A stretch of 64,000 nucleotides of DNA from Myroides sp. NP-2. Its GTDB lineage: Bacteria > Bacteroidota > Bacteroidia > Flavobacteriales > Flavobacteriaceae. The notes under the pieces are model-generated. The model saw only the letters and a list, made by a program, of their open reading frames with translations, was not told where the DNA came from and did not search any database. Shown one piece after another: positions 44,001 through 51,540 of this stretch. Each line of letters starts with the position of its first letter. The stretch's first letter is position 1. The translations under genes were made by a program, and so were the position numbers. The stretch spans positions 248,001-312,000 of the forward strand of contig NZ_JACHTD010000001.1 in NCBI RefSeq assembly GCF_014145665.1. The letters are read 5' to 3'.

Positions 44001-47000
44001 ATTAGATCCTGCTCAATATGAAATAACATATTACAGTCGTCGCCAAGATGCAGAGGCAAAAGTTAGAAGAATTACCAACCCTACCTATTATTCAAGTATT
44101 GTTTCAAGAAGTGTATGGGTACGAGTGGAATCTAATCAAACGGGATGTTATGGAATATCAAATGTAATTTTAGTACCTGTTTTACAACCAACAGTTGCTG
44201 ATTTACCTATATACTCCGTATGTGAAGAAACAGGGGGGGAAGGTCTTGCTAATTTCAATTTGAATAGTTATATACAGCAGTTATTAGGTGGAGGTACAGG
44301 TTATGGAGTATCTTTCCACAGCTCTGCTAATGATGCGAATACTAACAGTAATCCATTACCGAGTAACTATAGAAACACAACCCCGTATCAACAAAATCTT
44401 TATGTACGATTTGTTGCAGATTCTGGATGTGCTACTGTAAAACTATTAGTGTTAAAAGTTTTAGCAGAACCAGTACTTAATATTCCAGAGGAACCAGTGT
44501 CGATATGTTCAATTTCTAATGATGGGTTTGGTACATTTAACTTATTAGCCTTAGTGACTGATTTGCAAAATGGTGATCCTAGTATTGCACTGAAGTTTTA
44601 TGAAACAGAGCAAAATGCTTTAAATGATACGCATGTTATTCAAAATCCAAATGCATACACGAATATTACGCCAGGAGGAAGTACAATTTATGTAAGAGGA
44701 GAATTAGCAGGTGGATGTTTCACGGTTCAGCCAATTCAATTACAAGTCATAGCATCTCCAGTACTGCCAATTGCACTTGATGATTTAGTTTTATGTTCAG
44801 AGAGTGTACTTGTCGATACTGCTGTTTTTGATTTGACTGTGCAAACAATACCAATTATTTCTGCACAAGTGGATGGGAACAACAATACAGGAAGCTTAGT
44901 TGTGCGTTACTTTTTAAACGAAGTTGATGCACAAGCAAACCAAAATGCTATCAATATTCCTACACATTATGTGAATGTAACTAATAACCAAGAAATATGG
45001 TATCGCGTTTATCATAAAGGGACGAGTTGTTTTGCTGTAGGGAAGTTCCATTTAATTGTAAATAAACCATTAGCATTAACAACTCCTAGAGAGATTTCTA
45101 TCTGTCAGCCGGAGATTCCAAATACAGGACGAACAATTTTTGACCTTACCATTCGCGAAACAGAAATTTTGGGGAGAGATATTGATCGCGTTACATTCAA
45201 ATATTATGAAAACTTAGCAGATGCGAAACAAGATGTAAATGCAATTGCTACACCTACTAGTTATTCGAACACGTCGAATCCGCAAACGATTTGGGTAGCT
45301 GTAACAAGTTTTAATGGTTGTCGTGATTATGTTCCTTTAGTCGTTAAAGTATCACCTCTACCAGATGTAAACGATACGCCTAGTCCTTTACATTCATGTG
45401 TGATCGATCTAGCCACGAACGCGGCTGTATTTGATCTAACAAGTAAAGCATATGAAATTGCACAGCAATCGAGTGGGTATTTCTTTAAATATTATACAAC
45501 ACCAGGAGGGGCAGCAGCAGGAGATCCAAATGTAGAAATCTTGTTCCCAGCAACCTTTACTAGTCCAAATACGACAGTATATGTTAGAGTAACGTTAGGA
45601 AGTTATGCAAACCCATGTTATGTTGTTGTGCCACTGATTTTAATTGCTGATCCACAACCTCGTTTTGATGATATTGTATTTGCTCATTGTTTAGAAAATG
45701 CAACAGGCTTTTCTACCTTTAATTTATTAGATAAAAAATCTGAAATTTTAAATGGTAATGATGAAGCTAACATGGATATTTTCTTCTATGTAAAAGAGGC
45801 TGATGCTCGTACTCATAATATTGGAAACGCAATTCCACCAGATTATACGTATACCAATACTACTGAAGATAGTCAAACAATTTGGGTTCGTGTGGTGAAT
45901 AAAACTTCAGGATGTGCTTATGTTGGTAAAATACTATTGGTTGTTGAAGAGCAAGTTAAAGCATTCGATATTGACTTAACAGATTTAACTCGCATTCAAA
46001 AATGTGCTTCACCTACAGGACCGAATGGCGTTGCAAGTTTTGATTTAACAGCTTTTGGTCCTGAAATTATAGGCGCACAAAACATTCCTTTAGGGGAATT
46101 GGCTCTTATTTATTCGTATAACAATACTGATATTCCAGCTGCGCAATTGGCTAATTTTGAATTGCCGATTGGGACACACGAAATCATAGCTAAAGTTGTA
46201 CATTTACCACAAACAGATGCTAATGGAGTCGTGACGGAGTACTATTGTACCGCTGAGGTAACTTTTACATTAACTGTAGAAGAAAGCCCAATAGCACCAG
46301 TATTACAAGGAGCAATTGTTTGTATTGACTACAATACAGGTAAATTAGTAGATCCTTACACTATTGACTCGGGATACAAAGGAGAAGATTACGAATTCCA
46401 ATGGCAACATACGAGCCAAACAGGTAGATTTACTGATATTCCTGGAGCTACTAAATCGTACTACGTTGTAGAAGATACGGCACTAGGAAATACGTTCAGA
46501 GTTGTTGTGAAGTACAAAGGGCAAAAATGTTCTACGCCTAGTAGTTCAGTAGTATTGACTTTTGTTGACGAAATTCCGATCAAAGTACAAGGAGCTGATT
46601 CAACGGGAATGATCAATCAATTAGACGGAGAGGAGACGATCACAGTTACCATCACTTCACCACAAGAGTCTAGTTTATTTGAGTATGCTTTAGATGAAGG
46701 AGCTTATCAAGATTCAAGAATGTTCTATGATGTAGCAAACGGTACGCATAGAGTTTGGGTAAGATATAAAGATAACAAGTCGATTTGTCCACAATATTTA
46801 GACATATTCGTATTAGGCTATCCGAAGTTCTTTACACCAAATGGAGATGGATTTAATGATACCTGGAATATTTCAGCATTAAAAGGACATCCAGAAGCGG
46901 TAATCTATATTTATGACAGATTTGGTAAACTATTGAAACAACTTAGCCCTTCTAACGAAGGATGGGATGGAACATTTAATGGAAAATCAATGCCGTCAAC

Positions 47001-47100
47001 AGATTACTGGTTTACTGTTGAATATTTAGAAGAACCAAGACAAGCGAATCAAGTGCCTCGAAAAGTTCAGTTTAAAGGACATTTCTCACTAAAACGATAA
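41074..47100 (+). CDS. Giant T9SS type B surface protein with CUB-like, PKD, P-domain and twelve repeats
   Basis: Secreted protein of 2008 aa. Two starts are possible: ATG at 41074, or ATG at 41113, which begins the signal peptide directly (MKRFLLFIVFLLSGVLSAQ) and is equally good. Domain order: CUB-like (about 35-160, with Cys pairs), PKD-like (about 205-265, YTWDFDNGHTS), proprotein-convertase P-like (about 325-490, HTYLGDLDIILIAPNG to GKWSVRIEDR), twelve approximately 99-residue repeats (553-1738), an Ig-like domain, and the type B C-terminal sorting domain (about 1915-2008, FFTPNGDGFNDTWNI and YDRFGKLL). It is exported by T9SS via SprA and attached to or released at the surface. A PorP/SprF gene follows 8 nt downstream. 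Adhesin role is inferred. Confidence 0.9.
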   Translation: MSKSNIYIPIKSFMKRFLLFIVFLLSGVLSAQTTGDAIILADGRFQACSGTLYDSGGIAGNYQKDEMITMTLCPEGTDGTVRLNFTSFLLGEGASLEIYNNTGATDPFPGGPFTRDNPIENGRTFISDNFAGCITLIWRTGDAPTAPGFSATVSCNAEPCQVITPRVLRTIPAFDLGVEPACEEDLGVIRACIGEEIQLFGDAEFSNSDVGATYTWDFDNGHTSNTKNTSVIYDEKGAYRVRFIVKDALNCSRIVSFVIQIGESEADFTLAADKQSYCVGESIKLTGSVALREVIYEPEEPESNPIALPDGTGELFYSDILFNQFCASAEIESLDDILSICIDIEHTYLGDLDIILIAPNGAQVYLLDRDSPETGGDARSNVLLGDPSNRSAQEPFGSPLTYCFSQTALKTLRGAPEQPTTGSTTRFTNTKSPGTYLPAQRQTGRPANTLNNLIGAPLNGKWSVRIEDRLGVDEGFFFGWSIKFNDRFNLPDLSFAPQVVSQRWLPADGLVETGNGNATVTTNVPGTYTFTYEVVDNFGCTYTEDITVEVKDTPILGQIRNLQACIDTPTKKATFDLTDVNSSIDASNSYDITYFNTEADARANQNALGNLYELDTTNGVTEKTIWVRVKHRNTDCFTVDSFRLIARHCDIDLVTLDDLTVCKNVDGTIPTFDLTQQNNIVYHGNPNYIVQYFVSNEDAIANTSPIANPANYALAQGETDQTIYVRVHNRAEVSEFATTSFIIKALDLPVVPTLDPLYACPMGDKQTGMFNLSLYNNLLIGGATNKEVTYYKTEQGAITGNPQDLIVNITQYESLGGRIGVRITDLVTGCFNYGSIELMVVDLPDLDHNVVSVSCSLSTADNGIASFDLGSLIPQILVGNVNPQVEVKFYKTITNAEAETNAIRTNTFVNDVPFNQIIYARVSYLNSTCFEIVEVELVAAPKVKIDERVDMQVCVDNLNREMIVDLTQNETTILDGLDPAQYEITYYSRRQDAEAKVRRITNPTYYSSIVSRSVWVRVESNQTGCYGISNVILVPVLQPTVADLPIYSVCEETGGEGLANFNLNSYIQQLLGGGTGYGVSFHSSANDANTNSNPLPSNYRNTTPYQQNLYVRFVADSGCATVKLLVLKVLAEPVLNIPEEPVSICSISNDGFGTFNLLALVTDLQNGDPSIALKFYETEQNALNDTHVIQNPNAYTNITPGGSTIYVRGELAGGCFTVQPIQLQVIASPVLPIALDDLVLCSESVLVDTAVFDLTVQTIPIISAQVDGNNNTGSLVVRYFLNEVDAQANQNAINIPTHYVNVTNNQEIWYRVYHKGTSCFAVGKFHLIVNKPLALTTPREISICQPEIPNTGRTIFDLTIRETEILGRDIDRVTFKYYENLADAKQDVNAIATPTSYSNTSNPQTIWVAVTSFNGCRDYVPLVVKVSPLPDVNDTPSPLHSCVIDLATNAAVFDLTSKAYEIAQQSSGYFFKYYTTPGGAAAGDPNVEILFPATFTSPNTTVYVRVTLGSYANPCYVVVPLILIADPQPRFDDIVFAHCLENATGFSTFNLLDKKSEILNGNDEANMDIFFYVKEADARTHNIGNAIPPDYTYTNTTEDSQTIWVRVVNKTSGCAYVGKILLVVEEQVKAFDIDLTDLTRIQKCASPTGPNGVASFDLTAFGPEIIGAQNIPLGELALIYSYNNTDIPAAQLANFELPIGTHEIIAKVVHLPQTDANGVVTEYYCTAEVTFTLTVEESPIAPVLQGAIVCIDYNTGKLVDPYTIDSGYKGEDYEFQWQHTSQTGRFTDIPGATKSYYVVEDTALGNTFRVVVKYKGQKCSTPSSSVVLTFVDEIPIKVQGADSTGMINQLDGEETITVTITSPQESSLFEYALDEGAYQDSRMFYDVANGTHRVWVRYKDNKSICPQYLDIFVLGYPKFFTPNGDGFNDTWNISALKGHPEAVIYIYDRFGKLLKQLSPSNEGWDGTFNGKSMPSTDYWFTVEYLEEPRQANQVPRKVQFKGHFSLKR
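42730..46287 (+). repeat. Twelve protein-level tandem repeats of about 99 residues
   Basis: Each unit has a first Cys about 10-15 residues in, then FDLT or FNL, a YY or YF segment, a DA..N motif, a YVR or IWVRV strand and a second Cys before a final strand. Examples: QACID...FDLTDVN...IWVRVKHRNTDCF and SICQP...FDLTIRE...IWVAVTSFNGC. Copies are divergent (about a quarter to a third identical by eye), so this is old duplication, not recent DNA amplification. Unit 2 lacks the second Cys. Confidence 0.75.
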
Positions 47101-47108
47101 TTTAGGAT

Positions 47109-48119
47109 ATGAAGATATTTAAGAAAAGATATTTAGCAGTGGCGTTATTAGTTACTCAAATGAGTAATGCGCAAGACGGTGGATTACCTATCTATTCGGA
47201 TTATTTGTCTGATAACTATTACTTGCTTCATCCAGCAATGGCGGGGTTGAAAAATAGTACACAGGTACGAGGAGCTATAAGACAACAATGGGGAGATGTA
47301 GATGACGCTCCCCAAACCCAAACATTAACAGTTAATACCCGAATCGGTGAAAGATCGGGTATTGGTATCATCGCCTTCTCAGATAAGAACGGTTATCATG
47401 CTGAAACAGGAGCCAAGCTTACCTATGCGCATCACATTACTTTTAGTGAATCGCGTTATGAGTTGAATATGTTATCTTTTGGTATGAGTGCTGGTTTTTC
47501 ACGTATCACACTGGACGAAACTAAATTTGGATCTGTTTACGACCCAATTTTAAGCGGTGGACTCGAAGTGAAAGACAGTTACTTTACTGTAGATTTTGGT
47601 GCGGCGTATCACAGAGAAAATTTCTTCTCTATGTTTACTGTTAAAAATGCAGTTACTAGTAAAAGAGAACTTTATTCAGATGTTGAAAGTGATAATTCAC
47701 GCCGTTACTTATTAGGTGCAGGTTACACTTTTGGCGATGCAAAATTCAATGGTGGATGGATGTATGAGCCTTCTGTTTTAGTTCAATACGTAGAAGAAAC
47801 TGAATTGAAACTCGTTGACATCAACATGAAAGTGTATAAGACATTCGAAGATGCAAAATTATGGGCAGGTGTTTCTTACCGCCGTGATTTTGACAACGCA
47901 GAATACGTAAAAGGCGGATCAACTAAAAAACAAGCCCTTCAAAGTTTAAGCCCCCTTCTTGGAGGTTCTTATAAAAACTTTAGCTTGACGTATACCTATA
48001 CGCATGAACTAGGTGACCGTACGTTTAATAAAAGTGGATTCCACTTGTTTACACTCGGTGTAAATATATTTTCAAAACGCAGTTCGTTGGATTGTAATTG
48101 TCCAAACTTACACGATTAA
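47109..48119 (+). CDS. PorP/SprF-family outer membrane protein
   Basis: Beta-barrel protein of 336 aa with a signal peptide (residues 1-21, ending MSNAQ). The N-terminal LPIYSDYLSDNYYLLHPAMAG and RQQWGDVDDAPQTQTL are the PorP/SprF family signature. Such proteins are usually encoded just downstream of a large type B T9SS substrate and are needed for its secretion or surface retention, as with SprF for SprB; here it follows the 2008-aa protein by 8 nt. It is therefore likely the dedicated partner. A strong terminator follows. Confidence 0.93.
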   Translation: MKIFKKRYLAVALLVTQMSNAQDGGLPIYSDYLSDNYYLLHPAMAGLKNSTQVRGAIRQQWGDVDDAPQTQTLTVNTRIGERSGIGIIAFSDKNGYHAETGAKLTYAHHITFSESRYELNMLSFGMSAGFSRITLDETKFGSVYDPILSGGLEVKDSYFTVDFGAAYHRENFFSMFTVKNAVTSKRELYSDVESDNSRRYLLGAGYTFGDAKFNGGWMYEPSVLVQYVEETELKLVDINMKVYKTFEDAKLWAGVSYRRDFDNAEYVKGGSTKKQALQSLSPLLGGSYKNFSLTYTYTHELGDRTFNKSGFHLFTLGVNIFSKRSSLDCNCPNLHD

Positions 48120-48125
48120 TAAAAA

Positions 48126-48157
48126 AAGTCCCGATATTTATCGGGACTTTTTTTTTT
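48126..48157 (+). terminator. Rho-independent terminator of the surface protein/SprF operon
   Basis: GTCCCGATA / TATCGGGAC stem (48128-48136 and 48139-48147) with a tiny loop, followed by a run of ten or more T. Confidence 0.9.
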
Positions 48158-48168
48158 AGTATTAAATT

Positions 48169-48678
48169 ATGATTATAAAAGAAATAAGAGGAAAGTATCC
48201 TCAAATCGAAGCGGATTGTTATCTCGCAGAAAATGTTACTATCGTAGGGGATGTAACAATAGGTAAGCAATGCAGTGTTTGGTTTAACGCGGTCATCCGC
48301 GGTGATGTAAACACAATTACCATTGGAGATAAGGTCAACATCCAAGACGGCGCTATTATTCACTGTACCTACGAAAAACATCCCACTGTGATTGGGAATA
48401 ACGTTTCTATAGGACATCAAGCCATGGTCCACGGTTGTGTCATCCACGATAATGTATTGATTGGAATGGGGGCTATTGTCATGGATAATTGTGTTGTACA
48501 CAGCAACACTATAATTGCTGCTGGAGCGGTTGTCACACAAAATACGGTAGTCGAGCCTGGAAGTATATATGCCGGAGTTCCCGCAAAAAAAGTTAAGGAT
48601 ATCGACGCTTCAGCCTTCGCTGGCGAAATCCAACGAATCGCCGATAATTACGTCATGTATTCGAGTTGGTATAAATAA
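48169..48678 (+). CDS. Gamma carbonic anhydrase-family (PaaY/YrdA-like) hexapeptide-repeat protein
   Basis: Left-handed beta-helix protein of 169 aa, made of hexapeptide repeats. The metal-ligand histidines of the gamma carbonic anhydrase family are present at His65, His83 and His88 (IIHCTYEKH and IGHQAMVHG), as are Arg44, Asp46, Gln59 and Asp60. It lacks the acidic loop of archaeal Cam, as do most bacterial relatives, so activity is uncertain; PaaY-type members act as thioesterases in phenylacetate metabolism. It has a short transcript start just after a terminator; no exact -7 box is seen. It converges with murI. Confidence 0.9.
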   Translation: MIIKEIRGKYPQIEADCYLAENVTIVGDVTIGKQCSVWFNAVIRGDVNTITIGDKVNIQDGAIIHCTYEKHPTVIGNNVSIGHQAMVHGCVIHDNVLIGMGAIVMDNCVVHSNTIIAAGAVVTQNTVVEPGSIYAGVPAKKVKDIDASAFAGEIQRIADNYVMYSSWYK

Positions 48679-48727
48679 GATGGAGTGGGGGCGGCGTTGA
48701 CGAAGCAATGAGCTCATCACTCCCTTC

Positions 48728-48758
48728 AAAAAAAGCATGGAGAAATCGCCATGCTTTT
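48728..48758 (-). terminator. Terminator of murI (minus strand)
   Basis: Stem AAAAGCATGG (48731-48740) / CCATGCTTTT (48749-48758) with an 8-nt loop; on the minus strand it ends in a T-run, 4 nt after the murI stop. May also stop transcription from the carbonic anhydrase-like gene. Confidence 0.82.
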
Positions 48759-48762
48759 AGTA

Positions 48763-49542
48763 TTAGAACTGAATTTCTCGAACGAGATGTGAAGAAGGAA
48801 CAAATGTTTTTAAAACAGTTGTATCCACATTGCTGTAAAAAATACAACTACCTGGAGCGGTGCTGTCATTTAGCAAATCGTGTTGCTGTAGTATTTTTTG
48901 CGTGTGTTTAGCAACGGCTGCTCCCGAATCAATAATGAGAACATCTTCGGGAATAATGGTTTTTATGATAGGAGTCAGATAGGGGTAATGCGTACACCCC
49001 AAGACCAAGGTGTCCATGCCTTGTTCAACCATGGGTATAAGATACAATTTCAAGAGATCTTTAATTTCTTGCGACTCTAACTTTCCCGCCTCGATGAGCG
49101 TAACTAAATTATAGCCGATTTGCTCAATTATTTTTACGTTAGGGTATAGTTTTAGCTTAGCGGTGAATAAATCGCTTGTAATGGTTCCTTTGGTGGCTAA
49201 AACGCCTATGGTTGAGGTTTTGGTCAGTAGAGAAGCTGGCTTGATCGCCGGTTCTATACCAATAATGGGAATAGTAAACGAAGCTCTTAGTTCGTCAATG
49301 GCGTTAGTCGTTGCGGTGTTACATGCAACCACAACTAGCTTACACCCTTGATCTACAAGGTGTTTAACGTTTTTGTGCGAAAGTGCAATGATCGCTTCTT
49401 TGGTTTGTGTACCATAAGGTGCATTTTTTTGATCCGCTAAAAATACAGTGTTTTCACTTGGCATTAATTTGTTTATTTCTTGCCATATTGTGGTTCCACC
49501 TATACCAGAATCAAAGAGTCCTATTGGATTTGTTTTTTTCAT
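48763..49542 (-). CDS. murI: Glutamate racemase
   Basis: Interconverts L- and D-glutamate for peptidoglycan. The preferred start is the ATG at 49540-49542 (259 aa, MKKTNPIGLFDSGIGG); an upstream in-frame ATG at 49572 lies inside the terminator of the preceding gene and is rejected. The two catalytic cysteines are Cys74 (VVACNTATTN) and Cys183 (LGCTHYPYL). A -7 box occurs only 8 nt upstream of the ATG, so its transcript would have almost no leader. It is the last gene of the minus-strand block. Confidence 0.95.
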   Translation of the reverse strand: MKKTNPIGLFDSGIGGTTIWQEINKLMPSENTVFLADQKNAPYGTQTKEAIIALSHKNVKHLVDQGCKLVVVACNTATTNAIDELRASFTIPIIGIEPAIKPASLLTKTSTIGVLATKGTITSDLFTAKLKLYPNVKIIEQIGYNLVTLIEAGKLESQEIKDLLKLYLIPMVEQGMDTLVLGCTHYPYLTPIIKTIIPEDVLIIDSGAAVAKHTQKILQQHDLLNDSTAPGSCIFYSNVDTTVLKTFVPSSHLVREIQF

Positions 49543-49550
49543 AAGTAGAA

Positions 49551-49558
49551 CAAAAATA
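49551..49558 (-). promoter_or_regulatory. -7 promoter box for murI, in the terminator T-tract of the ompH gene
   Basis: Minus-strand TATTTTTG, exact TAnnTTTG match, 8 nt before the ATG and directly after the terminator hairpin 49558-49588. Confidence 0.42.
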
Positions 49559-49592
49559 AAAAAGTCCGTCATAAAAACGGACTTTTTTTAGT
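49558..49592 (-). terminator. Rho-independent terminator downstream of the short OmpH gene
   Basis: AAAAAAGTCCGT (49558-49569) / ACGGACTTTTTT (49577-49588), 7-nt loop; on the minus strand this ends in a T-run. It separates the envelope operon from murI. Confidence 0.88.
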
Positions 49593-49605
49593 TTATGATA
49601 GTAAA

Positions 49606-50115
49606 TTATTTTATACCTAATTCTTTTTTAACATCAGCAGCTAAGTCTGTACCGTCAGCTAATAATACTCCAGAACCCATTGAAGAGTCTAATACGTATT
49701 GAACACCTTGTGCACGTGCTACTTTTTGAATGGCAGTTCTAGCTTTTTCGAAAATAGGTTGAGTTAAATCAACTTCTTTCTTTTGTAACTCTTGTCCAGC
49801 TGTAGTTTGGAATTGTTGGATTCGCTGTAAAAGATCTTCTACTTCTTTTTGTCTTTCTTCGTTTACTTTGTCTCCAACTGTTGCAGCTTCTGTTTGGTAT
49901 TTTTGAGCTTTTGTTTGATACTCAGTTACCATTGTTCCGTATTCTTTTTGATATTTTTCACCTAATGCTTTCAATTCAGCCTCTGCTGATTTCATAGCAG
50001 GCATTTCTGTAATCAAAGCTTGAACATCGATGTGTGCAACTTTCGTTTGTGCTGTTGCTGAGCTAACGCCTAAAAACACTACTGCTGCAATCAATAAGGA
50101 TTTCATTTTTTTCAT
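49606..50115 (-). CDS. OmpH/Skp-family periplasmic chaperone
   Basis: Small periplasmic chaperone of 169 aa. Signal peptide at residues 1-22 (ending ATAQ). The body has the Skp profile: a short strand region (KVAHIDVQALI), long charged helices (about 45-125) rich in Glu/Lys/Gln, and a return strand (VQYVLDSSMGSGVLL). Skp trimers hold unfolded outer-membrane proteins for BamA. It lies 37 nt downstream of the long OmpH gene in the bamA operon. Confidence 0.92.
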   Translation of the reverse strand: MKKMKSLLIAAVVFLGVSSATAQTKVAHIDVQALITEMPAMKSAEAELKALGEKYQKEYGTMVTEYQTKAQKYQTEAATVGDKVNEERQKEVEDLLQRIQQFQTTAGQELQKKEVDLTQPIFEKARTAIQKVARAQGVQYVLDSSMGSGVLLADGTDLAADVKKELGIK

Positions 50116-50152
50116 TGTATTCGTTTTTTATATTATTTTACTTGTTACGTGG

Positions 50153-51511
50153 TTATTTATTTTTTGCGGCTTCAATTTGTCGTTTTAATTCTTCTTGTTC
50201 TTGAAGCTTTTTTTTGCGTTGTTCTTCTTGTTCTTCCTGCACGCGTTTTTTAATTTCTTCTTGTTTGCGTTGGGTTTCTTCTATTTGTCTACGACGTTGT
50301 TCTAAAGCGTCTTTTTTTCTTTGTTCTGTTTCTTCTCGGCGCTTTTCTTCTAAGGCTCTTCGCTCGGCAATAAGCTTCTCTAACTCTTCGTTTTTGTCGC
50401 TTTTTTGTTGCTGTTCAACCTCTTTTCGCTTGCGCTCTTTTTCCTCTAACAACTTTCTTTCGCGTTCTTGCTTTGCGCGTTCCGCTTCCTCTTGTTGCTG
50501 CTTGAGTTGATTCTCTCGATCTAGTTGCAGTTGTTCTCTCTTTTGCTGCTCTTCTTTCTTCTTGCGCTCAGTTTCTTCTTGTTGCTGCTTGAGCTGTTTT
50601 TCTCGTTCTAATTGAAGCTGCTCTCTGTTTTCTTTCTCCTCCTTCTTCTTGCGCTCCATTTCTTCCTGTTTTTGCAGGAGTAATTGTTTTTGAGCTTCAA
50701 TCTTTTCTTTTCGGATGCGCTCTGTCTCTGCTCTTTTTTCCTCCAACTCTCTGAGTTTCTCCTCTTGCTGGCGTTTTATAGACTCTTCGCGACTTAATTG
50801 CTCATGATCCGAAGTGTTTTGCTGTTTTTGTTGCTTTTCTTCTTTTTGCTCCTGACGCATTTGGCGTTCTGCCTCTTGTCTGCGCTTTTGTTGTTCTTCG
50901 CGTCGACTTTGTCTCAGGGCAATTGCATCTTCTTCTTTCTCTTCCTTCTCAACAGCTTCTACCTGTTCTGCAGTCATGTTTTGCTTTCTGCGCGCTGTTG
51001 TCATACGACGAATGACTAAATTACTAATATCATATCGTTTATCGGCAATCAACATCGTAGTTTCTGCATTTTTATCTAATACATAATCGTACTTTCGCGC
51101 TTCAGCAATATCCTGTACCATAGCAAATACTTGATCCTGAATCGGTTTCGCTAAACTGATTTTTTGCGAAAAATACTCCCCATCCGTGCCAAAATATTTT
51201 TGTTGGTATTTTAAAAGATCGTCTTCGAGTTCGCCAATAGTCTCTTCTTTTTCGTTGATTAAATCACGAGTCAGCAGAATTCGCTCATTGGCTAAATCTG
51301 TTTTGAGGTTTTTTATCTCTTCTTTTTTCTTGTCAATTTCTTGTTTCCAGCCTTCCGCACGTGAGGATAATTGCGCACTTGCTTCTGTGTATTCTGGCAC
51401 ATGTCGCAAGATGAGTTCCATATCGATATAGGCAACTCGAGCAGACCCTCCTTGTGCAAAGGAAAAGGAATAACCAAAAATACTGATTAAAAAAATAAAA
51501 AGATACCTCAT
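50153..51511 (-). CDS. OmpH/Skp-like protein with very long charged coiled-coil tail
   Basis: Protein of 452 aa with a signal peptide (1-19, ending FAQ) and an N-terminal Skp-like head (about 20-150: VAYIDMELIL, helices, YDYVLDKNAETTMLI). From about residue 170 to the end it is almost only Glu, Lys, Arg and Gln, with repeated units of about 18 residues such as EEMERKKKEEKENREQLQ and QQQEETERKKKEEQQKRE. It is encoded between bamA (29 nt upstream) and the short OmpH gene, like the tandem Skp genes usual in this phylum. It is much longer than the roughly 160-aa Skp norm. Role as a beta-barrel chaperone is inferred from the head and location. Confidence 0.82.
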   Translation of the reverse strand: MRYLFIFLISIFGYSFSFAQGGSARVAYIDMELILRHVPEYTEASAQLSSRAEGWKQEIDKKKEEIKNLKTDLANERILLTRDLINEKEETIGELEDDLLKYQQKYFGTDGEYFSQKISLAKPIQDQVFAMVQDIAEARKYDYVLDKNAETTMLIADKRYDISNLVIRRMTTARRKQNMTAEQVEAVEKEEKEEDAIALRQSRREEQQKRRQEAERQMRQEQKEEKQQKQQNTSDHEQLSREESIKRQQEEKLRELEEKRAETERIRKEKIEAQKQLLLQKQEEMERKKKEEKENREQLQLEREKQLKQQQEETERKKKEEQQKREQLQLDRENQLKQQQEEAERAKQERERKLLEEKERKRKEVEQQQKSDKNEELEKLIAERRALEEKRREETEQRKKDALEQRRRQIEETQRKQEEIKKRVQEEQEEQRKKKLQEQEELKRQIEAAKNK

Positions 51512-51540
51512 AAGTTGTTAAATTTTAGCAAAGTGTATCA

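Noticed and set aside
48049..48540. A 163-codon frame antisense to the gamma carbonic anhydrase-like gene
   Set aside because: Spans the upstream gene end and the terminator hairpin and mirrors a clear family member on the plus strand.
48708..48911. A 67-codon open frame antisense to the end of murI
   Set aside because: It covers the murI terminator and the 3' end of murI, with no signal or family match.
49543..49572. Upstream start for murI at 49572
   Set aside because: Lies within the terminator hairpin of the ompH gene and upstream of the murI -7 box; the ATG at 49542 gives the standard N-terminus.
50214..51431. Serine/phenylalanine/leucine-rich frames antisense to the long OmpH gene
   Set aside because: Produced by the low-complexity codon pattern of the charged coiled-coil on the other strand.
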